Assembly: GCA_032358165.1 (NCBI GenBank)
Contig: JAALGY010000038.1
Location: 682,001-746,000 of the forward strand
Reading direction: 5' to 3'
Source: Diplosphaera chodatii
Taxonomy: Eukaryota; Chlorophyta; Trebouxiophyceae; Prasiolales; Stichococcaceae
DNA length: 64,000 nucleotides
This document shows, piece after piece, positions 57,273-64,000 of the stretch. The position numbers were made by a program, and so were the translations under genes. The stretch's first letter is position 1, and each line of letters begins with the position of its first letter. The notes under the pieces are model-generated. The model worked only from the letters and a program-made list of their open reading frames with translations, searched no databases and had not been told where the DNA came from.

Positions 57273-59869
57273 TCATTGCACGCTGACAGGCCTTGGTAAT
57301 GGCTCCGCTGCAACACCTGAAGCATGCCGACGCACGCGCCGCTGCACCCTTTCCACCTGGCAACACAAGTACAAAGCCTTCCAGGGGCAGCACGCCAACA
57401 TTACCAGCAGTGGGCTGCTGCACTGAGCCAGTGCACTTGCTGACGCAACAGTAACCGACAATGGCAACGTGCTGTTCCTAGTGCTGGTGCGGCTTGAGTT
57501 GTGCATGTCAAGCAGAGCAAGCACCTCATGGCGATCCAGCTGTTCTCGCAGCCACTTTGAGAGGTCCTCCACCTTGCTGGCGGCGATGCGGATGCACCGC
57601 AGCATCTGTGGATGAAGGCCATAAACAATCAATCGCCAGTGTGCGCCAGTCACTCTAATAGCCAACCTGCGCAGGGACATGTTGTACGAGAGCATGCTAC
57701 ATGTCGGCTGGCGACCTCAGCCGGTGCATGAGAACCAGCTGAGGACTGGTTGCAGGTCTATCCACTCAACAGACTGCCGAGCACTTGAGAAGCGGAGACT
57801 GTGCGCCAATCACCATGGAGGACGTCAGCGGCACCCCGTCCAGCTTCTGCACTGCGCAGATCTCCTTGTGCGCGTTCACGACCACCGTCAGGCGGCCCGC
57901 CTGCGCCGCCTCCTCCTTGCACCCCGGGTCCAGAACCACCAGGTCACCTTCCTGCTGTCATTCAGACATGGGGTTGACACATGTCAGCTCACAGCCCAAG
58001 ACCCCTTCGCACTGCTCTCTTTTTGTAATTGCAAGTCTGCCTTTGTGACCGCAGGGTCACTCTGAAAGCAAGGGGCAACCTCCCAGTCGTCTGCTCTAGC
58101 GCATGCAGCATGGGTGTGAATGCCCATGGAGGAACGTGCAGATGGCAGGGAACGCCAAGGCACGGGCACAGCTGTGTTCACCCCGAAGAAGGCGAAGGTG
58201 AGGGCGAAGGGCAGGTGGTGGATGCTGAGCGGCACCGTCTCCCTCTCGCCCGCGCTGTGCACGATCACCTCGCTGCACGGCAGGGCGCATCCCCAGTGCC
58301 CGTACAAGCTGGTGACAAGCGCAGCGCACCATACAGGCCGAGAGGCTACCGAGGTGTCCAACGGCAAGTGTGTCCATGCCGGTCAGCGGCAGGCAGCGGC
58401 AGCGGCCTGCTGCGCCTAGCCTCAGCTGCATGCCGCACAGTCTGTCTGCCGTCCGGGCAGCATCGCCGCCAGTTTGCGCGACGCTTGCAGGAGCAGCCAA
58501 GCGGCACCACCCCACCTGCCGTCTGCGCCGCCCACGCTCACGTCTGGACGCCGGAAGGAGAGCAGCGCCGCCAGCGCCGACAGCACAACCGCATCCATCA
58601 TATTGCCGTCGGCATCCAGCACATGGATGTCAACCCGCAGGTACCACACCTGCAAGTGCAACGCAGGTTTAGGGTCCTTGCTCACTGCTGATCCGCAGAA
58701 GAGCCTTCACTTGGCAACCCAAACGGCGCCTCTCTATTCAGCATCACAACCATCTGCTGACAGAGAATGCAAAGTGAGGATGCCTGTATCGCGTACGCCC
58801 TGGTGTCCAAGCAGTGCTTCTGGTGGCGCGCTGCCACCTGACAGCTGCTAACCACAAACTGGTGCAAGGCATGCAGAGCGAATGCGGACAGCCCTGAGTT
58901 CGGCTAGAGGCTGCATGTGGGTCGGGCGTGCACCTTGCGGCCGGCGATGACGCACAGGGCCTCCAGGTCCACCGCGTGGCTGTCGCGCAGGGCGCGCTCC
59001 ACCAGCCGCACCACCTCCTGCTGCGCCTCGCCTACGCACGGAACGCGGGCAGGAGTGAACGCTCTGTGAGAATGGACTCGGCAGGGGCACCTCGACCCTG
59101 AAGCTGTGGCGGCGACGCCCTGCATAAGCCTACGTGCCGCATCTACTCATCATACTGACACAATGGCATTCAACACGCTTGCCGACCGGCATCAGAGGTC
59201 TTGAGAACGGTTGGGGTCTGTTGGCAAGTCCTCGCATACACATGCAAAAGAGTATGCTGCCGACTGGCCGCTGCAGAGGGCCGATCATGATGCGAGGGGT
59301 ACCTGGGCGGCCGGCCTCGAACGCTGGCGACGCCATGGGGCTGAACTCCACATTGTACTGCACGCGGCCCTCATTGCCGCGGTCCGCAAACGGCGGCACC
59401 AACTCCGCAGACACGGCTGTCAGGACGCGCGTGCGGCCCAGCAGCACCTCCGCCCCGCTGTCGTCCCTTGCAAACTGCAGCACAACAAGCACAGGCCGCA
59501 CAGCTGTGAAATGCTGATCGTAATGCGCATAACGAAGCCTGCCGACATGCACATGCAGTACGTTCCTCAGTCGTCAGCGATGCTGCGCTTGTCAGATCAG
59601 CAGGGTCACTTACAATGAGATCACCTCGCACTCGATGCGCCGAAAGTCAAACGGCCGCCGGCCATCCACCCGCTGCTCCTCCCGCAGCGCCTGTAGGGTG
59701 TAGTCGGTGGCAGACTTCAAAACGTGAAGCGTGACGGTCCGCAGCGCGTCGGTTATGTTAGCTGCAGTCTACGGCATGAGAGCTATGCATGATGGCGGCC
59801 ATCATCGCATGCCTGAACAATGAAGTTGGCCTCGTTGTTTGAGATCAGCCCGGTGGCACCGCGAGGCAT
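57273..59869 (-). CDS. RRP45: Exosome complex subunit RRP45 (EXOSC9), RNase PH fold
   Basis: ATG at 59869 starts MPRGATGLISNNEANFIVQ, which joins via a GC-donor intron (59691-59812, CAG|GCATGC) to ALREEQRVDGRRPFDFRRIE, exactly the RRP45 opening (SNNE.NF.LQAL.E..R.DGR). Following exons include EVLLGRTRVLTAVSAELVPP (about 59385-59445), QYNVEFSPMASPAFEAGRPG (about 59305-59365), VRLVERALRDSHAVDLEALC (about 58965-59025), VWYLRVDIHVLDADGNMMDA (about 58585-58650), VLSALAALLSFRRPDVSVGG, VIVHSAGERETVPLSIHHLP (about 58210-58275), FALTFAFFG, and a region with VVLDPGCKEEAAQAGRLTVV and NAHKEICAVQKLDGVPL (about 57830-57935). The last exon starts MLRCIRIAASKVEDLSKWLR and ends at 57273. The full alignment order equals human EXOSC9's RNase PH part; its acidic tail is shortened. 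RRP45 is a structural, catalytically inert ring subunit of the exosome in RNA 3' processing and decay. Confidence 0.95.
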
Positions 59870-60294
59870 ACGACTCCAGCTGCCCACCCAAGCGCCACAA
59901 GGGACAAAAGCAACTTGAGCGACTCAACACGCCAATGTTGATGGCAACTGTCTGCGCGCAGCATGCATTTGTCACTGGATGCACGGATCGAGGCGTTGTG
60001 TCCCTGTTGCGGCGCGAGACCACAGTGCGTATGTGCGACTACGAGCATATAAGCGAATGATGACCAGCAATGAGATGAGTTCAGCCATTGCTTCATCTCG
60101 GAACTTCGTGATGTCAGCACAGTGCTGAACAGTACCCCTGGCCAACTTCGTGCAAGGTGCCGCTCATTGATCCACCTCTATGATGCCGGAGGTCACGCTC
60201 AAACATCAAACTAGAGTTGTAGGACCGTGTACATTCTCCGTTGGCATGTCAGCGCGCTGCGTGTCGCCGACGGGCATGCTGTAGTGACTCGTTG
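59870..60294. promoter_or_regulatory. Divergent spacer between RRP45 and PIMT
   Basis: About 425 bases between two start codons, no exon or repeat recognised. Presumed shared promoter region. Confidence 0.5.
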
Positions 60295-62246
60295 ATGGCA
60301 AGCCAAGCCAGCCGGCTGTTGCTGCGGGGACGTTCCGTGACACGGCTCGGTGCGTCGCCAGACACTCGTGATCCTGCTCCTGTTGCATCGCAGCGCAAGC
60401 CAGGCTGCGCTGCGCACTTCTCTGTCCGTCGGTTTCTGCTGACATCGGCTGGAGTCCTCGCTGTCGCTGCTCTCGCATCCCGCAAGCAAAGTGAGTATGG
60501 AGCATTTTCCGAGACTGCATCTTTGGATGAATGAACACAAACAATTGGTTTGGTTTCCCGGGTGCGATTCCGGGTGCATGATGACAATTGCTATTGAGAC
60601 GCAGGCGCCAGCGGGACAAAGGCCAAGCGCCAGGCGCGCAGCATCTCCGGCGACAGCATGCTGAACTCACACGCCGACCTGGTCCAGCATCTGCGCTCAG
60701 AGGGCCGGCTGGTGCAGGTGCTCCATGCTCTTCCAACATGACGTTTCCATGCGACGTGCGTCACCGTCAGCAGTTGCTATGACTGTCTGTCAGCTGCAGA
60801 GTGTGCTTGCGTTTAGTGTGCGGAAGGCACGTCCTACTTCTCATGTGCGACCTGGCTCGAAACAGGACCGAGTGCGAGATGCATATGAGGCTGTGGACCG
60901 CCGCTACTTTGTTGACCCGTCCACACCTAGGGCGTTCACCTACATGGTATGCATGCATAGGACCTGCCGAATCAGTAGCATCCCAGCAGGTTCAAAGTCA
61001 AGCAACGCCAGGCTGCAGCAAGCCACAGCAACCTGCAAATTCAATGCAATGGCATGGCATAGGACACGCCGATGCCCATCGGCAATGACCAGACGATTTC
61101 GGCGCCCCACATGCATGCGGCATGTCTGGATCTGCTGGCGGAGCAGCTGCGGCCGGGGGCATCAGCACTGGACGTCGGCAGCGGGTCGGGGTGCGGATGG
61201 TGCCCTTGGCTCCGTTCAAAAGTGACTTGGTTGCCTCCAGCGGGCCCCCACTGCAACTGGATGCAGTGGCTGCTGTCCATCGTGCGCATTAAGCAGGTTG
61301 CGGTAAGTGTGCTGACCTATCACTTGTCATCCGCTCAGGTTTCTGACAGCGGTGATGGGCCGTTTGGTGTCACCTGGCGGCCACGTAATGGGTGTGGAGA
61401 AGTGGTCTGACCTGGCCCAGCGCTCTGTCAACAGCATCAGGGTGCGCACTTAGCCAGGCGCAGGCTGACTGGACCAGTTCAGCTGCCTCAGACTGGAGAA
61501 GGCACAGCCTCATCTGTATGAATGCGGTCAGATGCCAGTGGACTACGGCGTCAAACAGAGCGAAATCAAAGGTGTAAATGATACCAGACAATGGGCGTGC
61601 AACGCCCAACCGATGTGTATCTTCCACAATGAGGCGTCATCGCCGGACCTGCTGGAGGGCGAGTCGCCGACTGTCACAATCAGGGCGGGCAACGCACTGG
61701 GCGACATCCTCGAGGACTCCGACTCGCAGGTGCCGCTCCTATCGTGTCCACACCGCTGCCTTACGCCCATGAGCGGCCCGACTGTTCGGCGTGCGCACCA
61801 TTGACCTGCATCAAGTGTGACCACGGATGTCCGCCCTCTGCACAAGGAACCCTAATCAACAATCCGTGCTGTGGTATACAAGTTGACGTCCGCCTGCAGT
61901 ATGATGCCATCCATGTGGGCGCCGCAGCAGCCTCCATGCCCGACAAGCTCGTCCAGAAGCTCGCGCCTGGAGGGCGCATGGTGAGCCCTTCTGTTTGGAT
62001 CCGAGTCGGACCGACCCATAACTCCTTAGCAAATCAAGACCCCATGCATTCGAGCGTATGCGGTGTGCGACAATGGAGCTTGCGTCTGCAACGTCCAAGT
62101 GCAACCTGGTGCAGATCATTCCGGTGGGTGGGCAGCATGACTTCCAGACGCTGCAGTGTGTGGACAAGACGCCGGATGGGCAGGTCAAGGAGCAACCGCT
62201 CATGTATGTCCGGTATGTGCCGCTTGTAGATGCGGCCACGACATGA
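60295..62246 (+). CDS. PCMT: Protein-L-isoaspartate O-methyltransferase with bipartite plastid/Tat-like presequence
   Basis: Repairs damaged proteins by methylating L-isoaspartyl residues with S-adenosylmethionine. ATG at 60295 opens [20 protein letters not shown]; residues 43-64 read [20 protein letters not shown], a twin-Arg motif followed by a hydrophobic core and an AxA-like site. Exon 2 begins [13 protein letters not shown] and contains [20 protein letters not shown] (60658-60717), the PIMT N-terminus. Then [18 protein letters not shown] and, across an intron, [20 protein letters not shown] (about 61066-61110), LDVGSGSG (SAM motif I), [20 protein letters not shown] (about 61341-61400), [20 protein letters not shown] and LAPGGRM, and [20 protein letters not shown] (62112-62171). 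It ends VDAATT at 62246. Core length and motifs match eukaryotic PIMT throughout. Targeting to the thylakoid lumen is an inference. Confidence 0.93.
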
Positions 62247-62554
62247 AGGCAGGGTGTGAGAGGTGTGCAGTCACAACACTGAATGAAGGCAGTGCACCAG
62301 AGTGCAGAGTAGTGTATATGAAATTTTGGTGCGCTTTGGTGGATGCAGCGGCATTCGACTATCCTGCTTTTGCTGGCTTGTGGTTTGGCATCAGTTTTGG
62401 CAGCTTTCTGTATGTTGGCAGGCTCTGATCGGCAGCTTCTCAGATGTTCAGAGGCTGGCCCAGTTCATGATGCAATGATCTGTGCGACACAAGCGACCAC
62501 TGCAGGAGAGTAGCAACTGAAACCCTGCCATTACATCAAGGTTGGCACGATGTG
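62247..62554. other. Convergent spacer, PIMT and S2P 3' ends
   Basis: About 310 bases of presumed 3' UTR, relatively AT-rich, with no exon signal. Confidence 0.5.
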
Positions 62555-64000
62555 TCAAACTAGCAGTCTGAGCACGTGGGTTGCTGTCACGAAGGCCACA
62601 AGGGCAGTACAGGCGCGGGTGCTCCATGTCTTGGCTGCCATCCTCTTGGACATGTCGACGCCGGCCACCACCAGGGGCCCCAGCTCCCACCTGTTCATCG
62701 CCAATGCTGCCTGCAAATGGGGAGAGGGGAGGCTGCGGCCATTGAGAGACAGGAGACCTCCAGCTCAGGGTCTCCTCCGTGATAGCTGCTGCTGCTGACA
62801 AGCAACACCTGCATCATGCTGTGGCCAGCACACGAGTGCCTGACGCAGTGTTGCCTGTCTTCAGCTCACATGACACAGGATCACCATCACCTGCAGGGCC
62901 TGGCCACCGTCCAGGATTGCCAGCGGCAGCATGTTGAGCACCGCCACTGCTGCTGACACCGCAAATGTGAAGCCTGCTAATCGCTCTAGGGCCGCGGGCA
63001 GCCATAGCGGTGCTAGTCCTACGGCCACACAGCAGGAGGTTAGCGATGATCGACAGATGACTGCAATGACTCGTTTCCTCAACACAGGACGTTCGAACAT
63101 AACGTGGCATGTGTTACACGGCGCTGGCGTCACCATGGCTATGTGTTGACCTACCCTGGCGCGGCGAGTAGCTGCTGGTCTCGAACGCCGAGGCCGCCTC
63201 TGCCGCCATGCCGACCCACACGATGAACGGCTGCTGCGACTGGCGCGCGTGCTCCTGCTCGAGCGGCTGCTGCTGGTCCTCCTGCTGCTGCGTGGTGCGC
63301 ATGGAGGCAGCAGCCTCCTGCATGGCCGCTGGCATGGGGTCAAGAGCAGCCGCTGCTGCCTGCTGCTGAGCTGCGTTGCCGGGGCCCGCCGCTGCGCCAT
63401 CCTCGACCACCCAGGGGTGCGGCTGGCCCGACAGGTCGCCTTGCCAGGCATGGTCTGCAGGCCGTGTCACCTGCGGGTACCAGGGCCGCAAACATCCATG
63501 ACAAGGCCATCGTGGTCGATCACCAGCAGCAACATGACTGGCGGGTTGGCGCCATGCGTCACCTTCAGCACAGCCTGCTGCACAGAGTCCACTGCAGCGG
63601 CGCCGTGCCGACGTGTGGCGCGCGCCGCTTCCTTCTGCCGTTGCTTGTGGGTCTTCCTGTGCTGCTCCGGCTGCTGCCGAGCCCGCAGCTGCCGCCCGGC
63701 CGCCACAGCCGACTGCACGGCTGGGCTGACTGCTGCTGGTGCATGCCAGGGGCCTGGCTGGTATGTGACTTTGAACATGTCCGCACCATAGTGCAGCAGC
63801 GGCGCCAGGCACCTGCTGCCCTGCGACATGAGAGCACCAGAGGCATGATTGCGCAGCACCTGCTACATCGGTGGAACACAATGCTGAGCCTTCTCACAAC
63901 AAAGACCATGCAACCGTCGCTCAGCACCTCAGGGCAGGGGTCTGTCTGGGAATTGCATGACGCCCCGGCCGCAACAGTCCTGGCCCGCAAACACACCCCT
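62555..64000 (-). CDS. Site-2 protease family membrane metalloprotease, C-terminal part (runs off window)
   Basis: Partial at its 5' end: the N-terminal exons, including the expected HExxH zinc motif, lie beyond position 64000. Visible exons (right to left) encode LRARTVAAGASCNSQTDPCP (about 63920-63990), VMLLLVIDHDGLVMDVCGPG (about 63490-63540), a Gln/Ala-rich insert (about 63240-63400), QPFIVWVGMAAEAASAFETS (about 63175-63240), which matches the luminal VWVG....V..S.Y.PR segment of plant and animal S2P, then LAGFTFAVSAAVAVLNML and NMLPLAILDGGQALQ (about 62895-62945), the third metal-ligand NxxPxxxLDG motif. The C-terminal exon ALAMNRWELGPLVVAGVDMS and WSTRACTALVAFVTATH, with a last hydrophobic helix, stops at 62555. 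S2P cleaves membrane-anchored transcription factors such as SREBP/bZIP types in the Golgi. The family call rests on the NxxPxxxLDG plus VWVG motifs. Confidence 0.75.

Noticed and set aside
1..64000. Mobile elements, CRISPR arrays, operons or viral genes
   Set aside because: Looked for terminal repeats, transposase, integrase or reverse-transcriptase motifs and regular spacers; none seen. All recognised genes are eukaryotic and spliced or plausibly so.

Overview
This window is nuclear DNA from an intron-rich eukaryote, most likely a green alga (inference: Trebouxiophyceae-like). The reasons are many short spliceosomal introns (roughly 100-200 nt, mostly GT-AG with a few GC-AG), a moderately GC-rich base composition, and plant/algal-type genes: a calcium-dependent protein kinase with EF-hands, a plant-type diacylglycerol kinase, plastid enoyl-ACP reductase, plastid bifunctional-nuclease proteins, a PnsB3-like ferredoxin and a PNET2/NEMP nuclear-envelope protein. 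I saw no organellar block, transposon, CRISPR array or bacterial operon.

Layout, left to right: NOSIP-like RING/U-box protein (-); a weak unrecognised gene (+); VPS45 Sec1/Munc18 protein (-); CDPK (+); Cys-type glutathione S-transferase (-); diacylglycerol kinase (+); CD2BP2/LIN1-like U5 snRNP protein (-); Mpv17/PMP22 protein (+); enoyl-ACP reductase (-); a very long gene joining a Ca2+-regulated RelA/SpoT homologue to FHA and HAT/TPR domains (+); a PnsB3-like 2Fe-2S ferredoxin (+); an uncharacterised gene (-); a coiled-coil gene (+); an intronless bifunctional nuclease with UVR-like tail (-); NEMP/PNET2 (+); a two-S1-domain ZCCHC17-like protein (-); a second, intron-bearing bifunctional nuclease (+); an OCP3-like homeodomain protein (-); a SHAQKY-class MYB (+); exosome subunit RRP45 (-); protein-L-isoaspartate methyltransferase with a Tat-like signal (+); and the C-terminal part of a site-2 protease (-), which runs off the right edge.

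Strands alternate almost perfectly, so nearly every gene shares a 5' spacer of about 0.4-0.7 kb with one neighbour and a convergent 3' spacer with the other. The genes are mainly housekeeping and do not form one pathway. Several products look plastid-targeted: ENR, the RelA/SpoT fusion, the ferredoxin, both nucleases, the OCP3-like protein and PIMT.

The most notable candidate is the RelA/SpoT gene at 29376-37245. Its reading frame appears to continue from a (p)ppGpp synthetase with a degenerate HD domain, through an EF-hand, into an FHA domain and HAT/TPR repeats resembling plastid RNA-maturation factors. If real, this would tie Ca2+, (p)ppGpp, phosphothreonine binding and plastid RNA metabolism together in one polypeptide. 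Exon structures were read by eye; start codons and minor exons are less certain than gene identities.
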